Source of the DNA: Aquabacterium soli
GTDB taxonomy: Bacteria; Pseudomonadota; Gammaproteobacteria; Burkholderiales; Burkholderiaceae_C
Reading direction: 5' to 3'
Length of the DNA stretch: 64,000 nucleotides
Assembly: GCF_003933735.1 (NCBI RefSeq)
Contig: NZ_RSED01000003.1
Location: 248,001 to 312,000 of the forward strand
Part shown: positions 29,028 through 37,680 of the stretch, one piece after another
Numbering within the stretch: position 1 is the stretch's first letter
How the letters are laid out: each line of letters begins with the position of its first letter
Notes under the pieces: generated by a model
Told to the model about the DNA's origin: nothing
Databases searched by the model: none
Seen by the model: only the letters and a program-made list of their open reading frames with translations
Translations under genes and position numbers: made by a program

Positions 29028-30110
29028 ATGCAACGTCGTTCCTTCATCCACCAGGCTGGCCTTGCCGGCATCCTGGCCGCCGGCACGGCGCCGGCCATCG
29101 TGCACGCGCAGACCGCACTGCGCTGGCGCCTGGCCTCCAGCTTTCCCAAATCGCTCGACACCATCTATGGCACGGCCGAGGTCTTCGCCAGGAAGATCCA
29201 TGAGATGTCCGGCGGCAAGTTCCAGATCTCGGTGCACGCGGGCGGCGAGCTGATGCCGCCCTTCGGCGTCGTCGATGGCGTGAAGAACCGCACCGTCGAG
29301 ATCGCGCACACGGCGCCCTACTACTTCGTCGGCAAGGACGAGACCTTCGCCTTGGGCAGCGCCATCCCCTTCGGGCTGAACGCGCGCCAGATGAGCGCCT
29401 GGATGTACGAGGGCAACGGCCTGAAGCTGATGCGCGAGTTCTACGCCCAGTACGACATCATCAACTTCCCGGGCGGCAACACCGGCGCTCAGATGGGCGG
29501 CTGGTACCGCAAGCCCATCAAGAGCCTGGACGACATGAAGGGCCTGAAGATGCGCATCGGCGGCTTCGCGGGCAAGGTGATCGAACGCCTGGGCTCGGTG
29601 CCACAGAACCTGCCCGGCGGCGAGATCTACCAGGCCCTCGAAAAGGGCACCATCGACGCGGCCGAATGGGTGGGCCCCTACGACGACCAGAAGCTGGGCT
29701 TCCACAAGGTGGCGCCCTACTACCACTTCCCCGGCTGGTGGGAGGGTGGCCCGCAGCTCGACTTCTACATCAACCAGAAGGCCTACGACAGCCTGACACC
29801 CGAGTACAAGGCCATGGTGGAAGCCGCCTCCGGCCTGGCCCACACCGAGATGCAGGCCCGCTACGACGCCCGCAATCCCATCGCCCTGAAACAGCTGGTG
29901 GCCGCCAAGACGCAACTGGTGCAGTTCCCGAAATCGGTGCTGGATGCGGCCTTCAAGGCGTCGATGGACATCTACGAAGAGCTCAACACCAAGAACCCGA
30001 ACTGGAAGAAGGTCTACCCCGACTTCGCCAAGTTCCGCGCCGACCAGAACATGTGGTTCCGCTTCACCGAGGCCACCTTCGACCGCTACATGCAGAGCGC
30101 GAAGCTGTAA
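29028..30110 (+). CDS. TRAP transporter substrate-binding protein (DctP family)
   Basis: The periplasmic receptor of a tripartite ATP-independent transporter for organic acids. The N-terminus MQRRSFIHQAGLAGILAAG is a signal with a twin-arginine-like motif, cleaved after VHA near residue 27. The DctP fold shows LRWRLASSFPKSLDTIYG, the ligand-binding arginine region GLKMRIGGFAG (about 177-187), and LPGGEIYQALEKGTIDAAEWVGPYDD, close to alpha-keto-acid binders of the TakP type. An AGGAGG site is 7 bases before the ATG. A strong terminator follows. The two membrane subunits lie on the opposite strand beyond a DUF454 gene. Confidence 0.93.
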   Translation: MQRRSFIHQAGLAGILAAGTAPAIVHAQTALRWRLASSFPKSLDTIYGTAEVFARKIHEMSGGKFQISVHAGGELMPPFGVVDGVKNRTVEIAHTAPYYFVGKDETFALGSAIPFGLNARQMSAWMYEGNGLKLMREFYAQYDIINFPGGNTGAQMGGWYRKPIKSLDDMKGLKMRIGGFAGKVIERLGSVPQNLPGGEIYQALEKGTIDAAEWVGPYDDQKLGFHKVAPYYHFPGWWEGGPQLDFYINQKAYDSLTPEYKAMVEAASGLAHTEMQARYDARNPIALKQLVAAKTQLVQFPKSVLDAAFKASMDIYEELNTKNPNWKKVYPDFAKFRADQNMWFRFTEATFDRYMQSAKL

Positions 30111-30132
30111 AAGGCCTTTCGTCAGGCCACAC

Positions 30133-30156
30133 AGGGCCCTTCGGGGCCCTTTTTTT
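30133..30156 (+). terminator. Intrinsic terminator after the TRAP binding-protein gene
   Basis: AGGGCCC (30133-30139), TTCG tetraloop, GGGCCCT (30144-30150), then six more T residues. It is a textbook rho-independent terminator 22 bases after the stop codon. Confidence 0.93.
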
Positions 30157-30247
30157 CATGCGAAACCCCTCGTCGGCTGCTTGATCCACAATGTGAGGCA
30201 GCCCGCCACAGCCGTCGGCGGCCCCCGCCAGGATCACGCCACTTTCC

Positions 30248-30706
30248 ATGCGCCGCCCCGACGAGCCGACGCCTCCCGATTGCCAGCCGGCGCCCAGCGC
30301 TTCAACGCCGTCCTCGCTGTCCAACCGCGCGTGGCGCGTGCTGGGCACGACATCGTTTGCCATCGGCGTGGCCAACGCCTTCATCCCGCTGTTGCCGACC
30401 ACCATCTTCCTGCTCATCGGTGTGTGGGCCTACGGCAAGGGCGATCCGGCCATGCGGCAGCGCCTGATGGCGCACCCTCGCTTCGGCCCCGGCTTGCGTC
30501 GCTGGGTGGAGCACCGGCAGATCAGCCGGCGTGGCAAGTGGGCCGCCTGCCTGGGCATCGGGGTCAGCGCGGCCATCACCGCCGCCCTGGCGGGCATGAA
30601 ACCCATCACCTGGATGGTCGATGTGGGGCTGGTGGTGCTGATGGTCTACCTGGCCACGCGGCCGGAGCCGGCCGAGCCGCAAGCCGCGCCCGTCAAGGAG
30701 CCGTGA
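30248..30706 (+). CDS. YbaN family membrane protein (DUF454)
   Basis: A 152-residue inner-membrane protein. The family pattern is clear: AWRVLGTTSFAIGVANAFIPLLPTT-type first helix, FLLIGVWAYGKGDP, then LMAHPRFGPGLRRWVE and a C-terminal pair of helices (SAAITAALAGMKPITWM, VGLVVLMVYLATR). No biochemical function is known to me. The first 25 residues are Pro/Ser-rich. It lies between the TRAP receptor gene and dctM and overlaps the end of dctM by 14 bp in convergent orientation. Confidence 0.87.
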   Translation: MRRPDEPTPPDCQPAPSASTPSSLSNRAWRVLGTTSFAIGVANAFIPLLPTTIFLLIGVWAYGKGDPAMRQRLMAHPRFGPGLRRWVEHRQISRRGKWAACLGIGVSAAITAALAGMKPITWMVDVGLVVLMVYLATRPEPAEPQAAPVKEP

Positions 30707-32180
30707 CCGGCGGCGGGGTTTCCGTGTCCGGCAGCGCAGGCACCTCCGGCATCACAGGTTCGGCAGACGAGCCAGTGTCTTCGATCTGCATCTCGATATG
30801 CACATCGTCCGTGTTCACCTGCGCCTCCTTGTCCAGCCAGTAGGTGACCGACTCGGGCCAGAAGATCACGATGGCCACCAGCACCAGTTGCATCCCCACC
30901 CAGGGCATCGCGCCCAGGTAGATGTCCCGTGAGGCGACGGGCTTGGTGATGGCGCCGTTCTTGTGCACCTGATCGGCCACGCCGCGCAGATAGAACAGCG
31001 CGAAGCCGAAGGGCGGGTGCATGAAGCTGGTCTGCATGTTCACGCACAGCAGCACGCCGAACCACACCAGATCGATGCCCAGCTTCTGGGCCACCGGGGC
31101 CAGCAGCGGAACGATGATGAAGGCGATCTCGAAGAAATCGAGGAAGAACGCCAGGAAGAACACAAAGATGTTCACCGCGATCAGGAAGCCGATCGGGCCG
31201 CCCGGCAGATCGGCCAGGAGGTGCTCGATCCACACATTGCCATCCACGCCCTGGAACACCAGCGAGAACACGCTGGAGCCCAGCAGGATGAAGATCACCA
31301 TGGCGGTGACGCGCACGGTCGAATCCATGGCCTGCCACAGCAGTTGCAGGCTCAGGCGGCGGTGCAGGCCGGCCAGCGCCACCGCGCCCAGCGCCCCCAG
31401 GGCCCCGGCCTCCGTCGGCGTGGCGATGCCCGTGAACAGCGTGCCCAGCACCAGGAAGATCAGCACGATGGAGGGCAGCATGCCCCACAGCACGCGCTTG
31501 ATGAGCGCGGCGCCGCGCAAGGTGCGCGCCTCTGGGGGCAAAGGTGGCACCCATTGCGGCCGCAACACGGCCACCGCCAGCGTGAACAGCAGGAAGATGG
31601 CCGTCTGCATCAGCGAAGGGCCGATGGCGCCCAGGTACATGTCGCCCACGGAGCGGCCGAGCTGGTCGGCCAGCACCACCAGCACCAGGGACGGCGGGAT
31701 CAACTGAGTGATGGTGCCCGAGGCGGCGATCACGCCGGTGGCATAGCGCGCGTCGTAGCCGTAGCGCATCATCACGGGCAGCGAGATCACGCCCATGGCG
31801 ATCACACTGGCGGCCACCGTGCCCGTGATCGCGCCCAGCACGGCGCCCACCACGATCACGGCAAAGCCCAAGCCGCCGGGCACGCCGCCGAACAGCTGGC
31901 CTGTGCCTTCGAGCAGATCTTCGGCCAGGCCGCAGCGCTCCAGCACCGCGCCCATGAAGGTGAAGAAAGGGATGGCCAGCAGCAGCTCGTTGGAGACGAT
32001 GCCGAAGAGCTTGAGCGGCAGGTTGCCCATGAAGGCTTCCGGAAAGAAGCCCTGCGACACCGCGAAGTAACCGAAGCCCAGGCCCAGTCCGGCCAGCGAG
32101 AAGGCCACCGGGAAGCCCATCAGCATCACGATGATCAGGCCCGCGAACATCAGCGGCGCCATCAGTTCCAGCGCGATCAC
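30693..32180 (-). CDS. TRAP transporter large permease (DctM family)
   Basis: The 495-residue channel-forming subunit of a TRAP transporter, with about 12-13 membrane helices. Family features include GFPVAFSLAGLGLGFGY at the start, GAVLGAITGTVAASVIAMG, and NMQTSFMHPPFGFALFYLRG near the C-terminus. The last about 50 residues are a soluble acidic/Pro tail (NTDDVHIEMQIEDTG..., ETPPPVTAP). It starts at GTG 32178-32180, which overlaps the dctQ stop as GTGA. The large size and HPPFGFA motif suggest the amino-/keto-acid TRAP group rather than the C4-dicarboxylate one. Confidence 0.92.
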   Translation of the reverse strand: MIALELMAPLMFAGLIIVMLMGFPVAFSLAGLGLGFGYFAVSQGFFPEAFMGNLPLKLFGIVSNELLLAIPFFTFMGAVLERCGLAEDLLEGTGQLFGGVPGGLGFAVIVVGAVLGAITGTVAASVIAMGVISLPVMMRYGYDARYATGVIAASGTITQLIPPSLVLVVLADQLGRSVGDMYLGAIGPSLMQTAIFLLFTLAVAVLRPQWVPPLPPEARTLRGAALIKRVLWGMLPSIVLIFLVLGTLFTGIATPTEAGALGALGAVALAGLHRRLSLQLLWQAMDSTVRVTAMVIFILLGSSVFSLVFQGVDGNVWIEHLLADLPGGPIGFLIAVNIFVFFLAFFLDFFEIAFIIVPLLAPVAQKLGIDLVWFGVLLCVNMQTSFMHPPFGFALFYLRGVADQVHKNGAITKPVASRDIYLGAMPWVGMQLVLVAIVIFWPESVTYWLDKEAQVNTDDVHIEMQIEDTGSSAEPVMPEVPALPDTETPPPVTAP

Positions 32181-32707
32181 TGCAAGGGCCTTTCGTACTG
32201 CGCGTTCATGTCCGACTGGCCGCGCAGGTAGTTCACCCGCTTGAAGAACTCGGACAGGCCTTGCAGGGCCAGCACGGCGAAACCCGCCGGGATCAAGGCC
32301 TTGGCAGGCCAGCGCAACAGCCCGCCCGCGCTGGGCGAATGCTCCTGCTGGTGCCACGAATCCGCCACGAACGGCAAGGACAGGTGGATCACGACAGCGC
32401 ACACGGGCAGCAGCACGAACACCAGCCCCAACGCGTCGATCCAGGCCTTGGTGCGTGCGGAGCGCCCACCATAGACCACGTCAACGCGCACATGCTCGTT
32501 GAGCTTGAGCAGCAGGGGGGCGCCGGCGAACACCGCCAGTGCGAACAGGTACCACTGCGCCTCGAGCCAGGCGTTGGAGCCAAGGTTGAAGCAATAGCGG
32601 ATCACGGCGTTGCCACCACTGATCACACAGGCGGCCAGCAGCGCCCAGGCCGCCAGCACGCCCAGCCAGTGCGACACCCCATCCATCAGGCGGATGTAGG
32701 CGCGCAT
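32177..32707 (-). CDS. TRAP transporter small permease (DctQ family)
   Basis: The 176-residue four-helix subunit that pairs with DctM. Helix 1 is WLGVLAAWALLAACVISG; the second has NAWLEAQWYLFALAVFAGA with the conserved EAQWYLFA motif; two more helices follow (ALGLVFVLLPVCAVVIH and ALIPAGFAVLALQGLSEF). Translationally coupled to dctM. Its binding protein is most likely the DctP at 29028, although it is divided from it by strand and a DUF454 gene. Confidence 0.92.
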   Translation of the reverse strand: MRAYIRLMDGVSHWLGVLAAWALLAACVISGGNAVIRYCFNLGSNAWLEAQWYLFALAVFAGAPLLLKLNEHVRVDVVYGGRSARTKAWIDALGLVFVLLPVCAVVIHLSLPFVADSWHQQEHSPSAGGLLRWPAKALIPAGFAVLALQGLSEFFKRVNYLRGQSDMNAQYERPLQ

Positions 32708-32708
32708 G

Positions 32709-33062
32709 TCACTCGTCGAGGGCGGTGGCCTGTTGATAGAGCCTGGTCGAGCGGGCGCCGCTGCGGCAGAACATCAGCAGCGGGCGGGGCAGCGCCTTGA
32801 GCAGCGCCGCGCACTGTGCGATCTCTTCGGGCGACTGGTAGCCGCCCTGCACCGGCAGGTAGGCGTACTGCAGGCCGGCGGCCTTGGCGGCGGCCTCGAT
32901 GTCGGCACTGCTGGGCTGATCGGGGCCGCCCTCGAGATCGGGGCGGTTGTTGATCACGGCCTTGAAGCCGGCCTCGGCCGCAGAGGCCATGGCCTCCGGC
33001 GACAGTTGCGGCGCGGCATACACGTCTTCAGCGATCGGCTGCACGGACACGGATTGGTTCAT
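32709..33062 (-). CDS. TIGR01244/DUF442 family protein (BLH phosphatase / sulfurtransferase-like)
   Basis: A 117-residue protein of the beta-lactamase-hydrolase-like phosphatase family, related to tyrosine phosphatase folds. The active-site loop is FCRSGARST with nucleophile Cys99. The family start SVQPIAEDVYAAPQLSPEA is intact. In some organisms this domain is fused to a persulfide dioxygenase and works in sulfide detoxification (Bigr/Blh); no such partner is next to it here. It lies 1 base before dctQ and 17 bases after yqeY on the same strand. Confidence 0.85.
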   Translation of the reverse strand: MNQSVSVQPIAEDVYAAPQLSPEAMASAAEAGFKAVINNRPDLEGGPDQPSSADIEAAAKAAGLQYAYLPVQGGYQSPEEIAQCAALLKALPRPLLMFCRSGARSTRLYQQATALDE

Positions 33063-33079
33063 GACGATGTGCTCCTGGC

Positions 33080-33526
33080 TTAACCGGCCAATGCGGCCTT
33101 GACGGCGGCCGACACCTGGCCCATGTCGGCCTGACCGGCCAGGCGCTGCTTGACCACGCCCATGACCTTGCCCATGTCGCCGGGGCCCGAAGCACCCAGT
33201 TCGATCACGATGGCTTTGACCGCCGCAGCGGTTTCCTCTGCGCTCAGGCGCTTGGGCAGGTAGGCCTCCAGCACCACGATCTCGGATTTTTCCTTGTCGG
33301 CCAGATCCTGACGGGCACCAGCCTCGTACTGCTGGGCCGCATCCTTGCGCTGCTTGATCAGCTTGTCGACGATGGCCACGATCAAGGTGTCGTCCAGCTC
33401 TACGCGCTCGTCGACTTCCTTTTGCTTCATGGCGGCCAGCAGCATGCGGATGGTGCCCAGGCGCTCGGCGTCCTTGGCGCGCATGGCCGTCTTCATGTCT
33501 TCAGTGATGCGTTCTTTCAGACTCAT
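33080..33526 (-). CDS. yqeY: GatB/YqeY domain-containing protein
   Basis: YqeY is a small helical protein resembling the tail domain of the GatB amidotransferase; its tRNA-related role is not proven. The 148-residue product shows SLKERITEDMKTAMRAKD, LGTIRMLLAAMKQKEVD and the C-terminal DMGKVMGVVKQRLAGQADMG. The ATG at 33524-33526 gives the standard N-terminus; an upstream in-frame start would extend into the terminator. It follows rpsU, the common betaproteobacterial order, with a terminator between them. Confidence 0.93.
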   Translation of the reverse strand: MSLKERITEDMKTAMRAKDAERLGTIRMLLAAMKQKEVDERVELDDTLIVAIVDKLIKQRKDAAQQYEAGARQDLADKEKSEIVVLEAYLPKRLSAEETAAAVKAIVIELGASGPGDMGKVMGVVKQRLAGQADMGQVSAAVKAALAG

Positions 33527-33544
33527 GGTGTGTTTCTTCTTCCG

Positions 33545-33583
33545 AAAAAGCAAAAGCCCGCATGGGCGTCCCCGCGCGGGCTT
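33545..33583 (-). terminator. Intrinsic terminator between rpsU and yqeY
   Basis: On the minus strand AAGCCCGC (33576-33583) pairs with GCGGGCTT (33554-33561) across a 14-base loop, followed by TTGCTTTTTC. It probably attenuates transcription from the abundant rpsU transcript into yqeY. Confidence 0.85.
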
Positions 33584-33642
33584 GTCGGCAAGTCAGCGCG
33601 CCGGTGAAGGCGCATTGTGACCGCAGAAGCGACTGATGCGAA

Positions 33643-33855
33643 TCAGTACAGCTTCTTGGGCAGCTGCATGCTGCGCACGCGCTTGTAGTGGCGCTTGACG
33701 GCGGCAGCCTTCTTGCGCTTGCGCTCAGCGGTGGGCTTTTCGTAGAACTCGCGGGCGCGCAGTTCGGTCAGCAGGCCCAGCTTTTCGATGGTGCGCTTGA
33801 AGCGGCGCAGGGCGACGTCGAACGGCTCGTTCTCTTTGACACGGATGGTCGTCAT
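33643..33855 (-). CDS. rpsU: 30S ribosomal protein bS21
   Basis: The 70-residue basic protein bS21 binds the 16S 3' domain near the anti-Shine-Dalgarno helix. It begins [20 protein letters not shown] and ends [13 protein letters not shown], all family-typical, with the Arg/Lys-rich [20 protein letters not shown] segment. In E. coli rpsU heads the rpsU-dnaG-rpoD operon; here it is followed by a terminator and yqeY, and dnaG and rpoD are not present after it. Confidence 0.97.
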
Positions 33856-34152
33856 TACGGAATCACTTTCAGGATGAATGCACTCACGGGGCTGGGACCA
33901 TGGCCGCCAGCAACACCGCCAGAATCAATCGCACAGGCCTCCGGGCCGGGCCCGTTCCCGGTTTCCGCCTCCGGTTAAGCAGAGAGAAACGGGTTGCCCA
34001 ATGGGGTGTGCACGATCTGCATCAAGCAGCACTGCTGGTGGACTTCTTTGCAAAGCATGGCCTCAAAACATGATCCGAAATTGCTCGAATCAAGCAGCCC
34101 CACCAATAGAGCCCGCGATTCTACTGCGAATTTGCTGAAAATTCCAGCCCAA
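33856..34152. other. Gene-free spacer upstream of rpsU
   Basis: This 297-base spacer between folK and rpsU (both minus) holds no convincing gene. Its right part is more AT-rich than the surroundings. A -10-like TAGAAT for the minus strand lies at 34118-34123 but lacks a good -35. If used, it would give a leader of about 260 bases for rpsU. Confidence 0.4.
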
Positions 34153-34683
34153 TCAGGGATTCGATCCGTTCAAACGTTCGATACCCTGGTTTTTCGAATA
34201 TGCCTCGATGTCCTTGGCCGCGGGCAAGACAGGGTTTTGCCCTTCGGCCAGCGCAGCGGCAGGCCGTTGCGCCATGAGTTCGGCCAAAGGGGCCAGCACG
34301 AAGGCGCGCTCATGCATGCGTGGGTGCGGCAGGGTCAGTTCCGGGCGGTCCAGCACCACGCCGCCGAACCACAGCAGGTCCAGGTCCAAGGTGCGGGGGG
34401 CATTGCGGTAGGGGCGCTCGCGGTGGTGCGCCAGCTCGATGCCCTGCAGCACCCCCAGCAGCTCACGCGGCCCCAGAGCAACCTGCAAGGCCACGACGGC
34501 GTTGAGGAAATCAGGGCCGGTGGCGTCCACCGGGCGGGTGCGGTACAGCGATGACATCGTCTCCACCGCGATGCCAGGCGTGTCGGCCAGGCGGGCCAGC
34601 GCATCCTGGAAGGTGGCCCGCACATCGCCCAGGTTGCCACCCAGCCCCACGTAGGCCCGGAAACTGGGCAGGCTCGCGCTCAT
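34153..34683 (-). CDS. folK: 2-amino-4-hydroxy-6-hydroxymethyldihydropteridine diphosphokinase
   Basis: FolK transfers pyrophosphate from ATP to the pterin in folate synthesis. The 176-residue protein has YVGLGGNLGD at the N-terminus, SSLYRTRPVDATGPDFLNAV, the catalytic RPYRNAPRTLDLDLLWFG and PHPRMHERAFVLAPLAEL. It starts in an ATGA overlap with pcnB (34680-34683) and is the last gene of a tightly packed minus-strand operon. Confidence 0.95.
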   Translation of the reverse strand: MSASLPSFRAYVGLGGNLGDVRATFQDALARLADTPGIAVETMSSLYRTRPVDATGPDFLNAVVALQVALGPRELLGVLQGIELAHHRERPYRNAPRTLDLDLLWFGGVVLDRPELTLPHPRMHERAFVLAPLAELMAQRPAAALAEGQNPVLPAAKDIEAYSKNQGIERLNGSNP

Positions 34684-36233
34684 TCGTCTGACGGACCGGC
34701 GCTGCCGCCGCCCTCGCCCGCCGGCTTGCGGCGGCGACGTCGGCGCTTCTTGGCCGGCGCATCGCCACCTGCGGGGCCGGGTTCGCCGTCCTGGCCACCG
34801 TGGCCACGGTTCTGGCGCTTGGCGATCTCCTGCTCGCGGGCCACCTCCATCAGGTGGCGGCGCTCATGGTGGTCACCCAGCGAGAAGCCTTCCCACCAGT
34901 CGGCCAGCTCGGCATCGACCTCACCCACCTGGGCACGCAGTCGCAGGAAGTCGAATCCGGCGCGGAAACGGGGCTGCTCGACCAACGACAGCGGCGCGCT
35001 GCCGATGCGGCGCTCGAAGCGCGGCTGCATGGTCCAGATCTCGCGCATGTCGGCTGCCAGCTTGCCGCGGCCGGAGATGTCGCCGATGCGGGCATCGAAC
35101 ACGGCGTCCGTGGCCTGCTGCAGCGCCGGGAAGGTGTGCTCGCCCTGGGCCAGGTTGCGCTTCCACTGGTCCAGCACGTCGTGCCACAGCAGGCAGGCCA
35201 GCAGGAAGCTGGGCGCCACGGGCTTGTCTTCACCCACGCGGCGGTCGGTGTCGGCCAGGGCCAGGTCGATGAAGCGGGCACGATCAGGGTGGTGCTGGCG
35301 TGAGCTGTCGAACACCGCATCCAGCACGGGGAAGACACCGCGGTCCAGGCCCTGCTTGCGCAGCTCGTCGAGCGAGGCGCGGGCATGGCCGGTCTGCAGC
35401 AGCTTGATCATCTCGTCGAACAGGCGGGACTGCGGCACATTGGCCAGCAGCTTGGCCATGGCCTGCAGGGGCTCGCGCGTCTTGGGCTCGATCTCGAAGC
35501 CCAGCTTGGCCGCGAAGCGCACCACGCGGATGATGCGCACCGGGTCTTCGCGGTAGCGCACATCGGGCACGCCGATCATGCGCAGCAGGCGCTTCTTGGC
35601 GTCCTTGATGCCACCGTGGTAGTCCACCACCACGCCCGTGCTCGGGTCGTAGTACATGGCGTTGATGGTGAAGTCGCGGCGCGCGGCGTCCTGGTCCTGC
35701 GGGCCCCAGACGTTGTCGCGCAGCACGCGGCCGCTGGCGTCCACCACGTGGGACTTGTCGGCCAGCTCCTTCTTGGAGGTCTTCTCGTTGCCCGCCACCT
35801 GCTCGGCGTCCATGGCGTCAAGGTAGGCCCGGAAGGTCGAGACCTCGATCACCTCATGCTCGCGCCCGCGGCCGTAGACCACGTGCACGATGCGAAAGCG
35901 CCGGCCGATGATGAAGGCGCGCCGGAACAGGCCCTTGACCTGCTCGGGCGTGGCGTTGGTGGCCACGTCGAAATCCTTGGGGCGCAGGCCCAGCAGCATG
36001 TCGCGCACAGCCCCGCCGACGATGTAGGCCTCATAGCCTGCGTCCTGCAGTGTCTTGACGACCTTGATGGCTCGCTCGTCCACCAGGGCCACGTCGATGC
36101 CGTGCTCGCTCTGGGGGACGTCGACGCGCTTGCCGGTGGGGATGCGTGGTTTGGCGCCGGCCTTGCCAGCGGACGAGGCACGCGGCTTGGCGGGCGCCTT
36201 GCGCAGGATTTTGTCAATCAGACTTTTGATCAT
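34680..36233 (-). CDS. pcnB: Poly(A) polymerase I with Arg-rich tail
   Basis: PcnB adds 3' poly(A) tails that promote RNA decay. The nucleotidyltransferase core has YIVGGAVRDMLLGLRPKDFDVATNA (split: GGAVRDMLLG and DFDVAT), the RRDFTINAMYYDP motif and EDPVRIIRVVRFAAKLGF. A basic N-terminal segment (about residues 1-45) precedes it. The C-terminus carries a low-complexity tail with KKRRRRRRK, likely for RNA binding. Start ATG 36231-36233 overlaps the HAD gene stop as ATGA. PcnB is distinguished from CCA-adding enzyme by its size (517 residues) and flanking tails. Confidence 0.94.
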   Translation of the reverse strand: MIKSLIDKILRKAPAKPRASSAGKAGAKPRIPTGKRVDVPQSEHGIDVALVDERAIKVVKTLQDAGYEAYIVGGAVRDMLLGLRPKDFDVATNATPEQVKGLFRRAFIIGRRFRIVHVVYGRGREHEVIEVSTFRAYLDAMDAEQVAGNEKTSKKELADKSHVVDASGRVLRDNVWGPQDQDAARRDFTINAMYYDPSTGVVVDYHGGIKDAKKRLLRMIGVPDVRYREDPVRIIRVVRFAAKLGFEIEPKTREPLQAMAKLLANVPQSRLFDEMIKLLQTGHARASLDELRKQGLDRGVFPVLDAVFDSSRQHHPDRARFIDLALADTDRRVGEDKPVAPSFLLACLLWHDVLDQWKRNLAQGEHTFPALQQATDAVFDARIGDISGRGKLAADMREIWTMQPRFERRIGSAPLSLVEQPRFRAGFDFLRLRAQVGEVDAELADWWEGFSLGDHHERRHLMEVAREQEIAKRQNRGHGGQDGEPGPAGGDAPAKKRRRRRRKPAGEGGGSAGPSDE

Positions 36234-36898
36234 GAAAAAAGATACAACAGGCGCCAACCACGGGCTTGTGCCTCAGCTTGCAGCGCAGGGCTCGGGTTGG
36301 TGGCCACCGGATCCGTGGCCCGGTACAGCAGGGGGAGGTCGTTGGGCGAATCGCTGTAGAAGCTGACGCGCTCGAAATCGGCAATGGACTGGCCGCGTTG
36401 CGCGAGCCATTCGTCCACCCGTGTGATTTTGCCTTCTCTGAAGGACGGCACGCCATCTATTTCGCCGGTGACACGCCCCTGGGCGTCGCGCACCAGCTTC
36501 ACGGCGATCAGATCCGGCACCCCGAAGGCGTCGGCGATGGGCCGGGTGACGAACTCATTGGTGGCCGTGACGATGGCGACCAGGTCGCCGCGCGACTGAT
36601 GCTGGCGCACCAGTTCCAGCGCCTGCGGCTGCAGGGCCGGGCGGATCACTTCTTCCATGAAACGGTCCTGCAGGGCCCGCTGTTCGGCGGGTTCCAGGTC
36701 GCGCCAGACACTGGTGGTGAAGGCGATGTAGTCGTCCAGCACCAGCGTGCCGTCGACGTACTGCTGGTAGAACGCGTCATTGCGGGCCCGGTGCGTCACC
36801 GGGTCGGCCAGGCCGACGCGGATGAGGAATTCGCCGAACTCGTGGTCGGAGTCCAGTGGCAACAGGGTGTGGTCCAGATCAAACAGGCAGAGGTTCAT
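36230..36898 (-). CDS. HAD-IB family phosphatase (SerB-like)
   Basis: A 222-residue haloacid-dehalogenase phosphatase. Motif I is CLFDLDHTLLP (nucleophile Asp8 and general acid Asp10), motif II VAIVTATNEF, and motif III/IV lies in REGKITRVDEW and FYSDSPNDLPLL. The HAD-IB subclass includes phosphoserine and histidinol-phosphate phosphatases; which substrate is used here is not clear. ATG at 36898 was chosen because the catalytic motif starts five residues later. It overlaps hda and pcnB by 4 bp on either side. Confidence 0.9.
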   Translation of the reverse strand: MNLCLFDLDHTLLPLDSDHEFGEFLIRVGLADPVTHRARNDAFYQQYVDGTLVLDDYIAFTTSVWRDLEPAEQRALQDRFMEEVIRPALQPQALELVRQHQSRGDLVAIVTATNEFVTRPIADAFGVPDLIAVKLVRDAQGRVTGEIDGVPSFREGKITRVDEWLAQRGQSIADFERVSFYSDSPNDLPLLYRATDPVATNPSPALQAEAQARGWRLLYLFS

Positions 36899-37680
36899 TC
36901 GGTCTCCTGCGCCAGCATTTGTTTGAGCAAGGGCACGGTCACGAGCCGCTGCTCCGCCAGCGCGAAGCGGTCCAACCGCTCCAGCAAATCCATCAAAAAG
37001 CCCAGATCGCGACTGAAATGCGTGAGCAGGTAGGGCAGCACGCCCTCGGCCAGGCGCACGCCGCGGCGCTTGCACTCCTGCTCGAGCACGAGCTTGACGC
37101 CCTCCTCGCCCAGCGCCTGCAACGCAAAAACCAGGCCCCAGCCCAAGCGGGTGCGCAGGTCGTCGCGCACGGGCAGGTCCACCGGGGGCACGCGGCCTGC
37201 CGCGACGATGGCCATGGTTGACGGGCCCTGGCCGCCAGCCGCCTCGTGTTGGGCCGTGGCCGCGGCATTTTCAATGAAGAGATTGAAGGCCCAATGCTGC
37301 TGGGGCGCGTCGAGGGATTCGCAATCGTCCATCAGCACCAGGGTGCCGGCCTGTTCCTGGGGAGCATCCCAGGATTGGAAACCCTGCCGGCCCAACCACA
37401 GCACATGCCAGCCCGCGCCCAGGGCCTGGCTGGCCAGGCCACGCAACAAGTGGGTCTTGCCGCAGCCCTGAGGCCCCCAGAGGTAGGTGGGCGTGCCCGG
37501 CTGAGCACTGTCCGGCCAGGCCATCAGCCAGGCCAGCACCTCTTCATTGCCCTGCGCAATGAACTGCGTCAGCCCGGCGGGGGCCATGGGCTCGAAGTCC
37601 AGCGGCAACTGGCGCATGGACAGGCCCAACGGCAAGGCAGGAGGCAACAGCATGGCGGGCGGCTCGGCCAGCAGGCTCAT
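36895..37680 (-). CDS. hda: DnaA regulatory inactivator Hda
   Basis: Hda binds the beta clamp and stimulates ATP hydrolysis by DnaA after initiation. The clamp-binding motif is MRQLPLDF (residues 22-29), followed by an AAA+ module with Walker A LWGPQGCGKTHLLRG (about 69-83) and Walker B LVLMDDCESL. The C-terminal lid is present (FSRDLGFLMDLLERLDRFAL). The full start at 37680 places 21 hydrophobic residues before the clamp motif; an internal ATG at residue 22 would give the more usual N-terminus. The 4-bp overlap with the upstream gene favours the longer form. Confidence 0.9.
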   Translation of the reverse strand: MSLLAEPPAMLLPPALPLGLSMRQLPLDFEPMAPAGLTQFIAQGNEEVLAWLMAWPDSAQPGTPTYLWGPQGCGKTHLLRGLASQALGAGWHVLWLGRQGFQSWDAPQEQAGTLVLMDDCESLDAPQQHWAFNLFIENAAATAQHEAAGGQGPSTMAIVAAGRVPPVDLPVRDDLRTRLGWGLVFALQALGEEGVKLVLEQECKRRGVRLAEGVLPYLLTHFSRDLGFLMDLLERLDRFALAEQRLVTVPLLKQMLAQETE

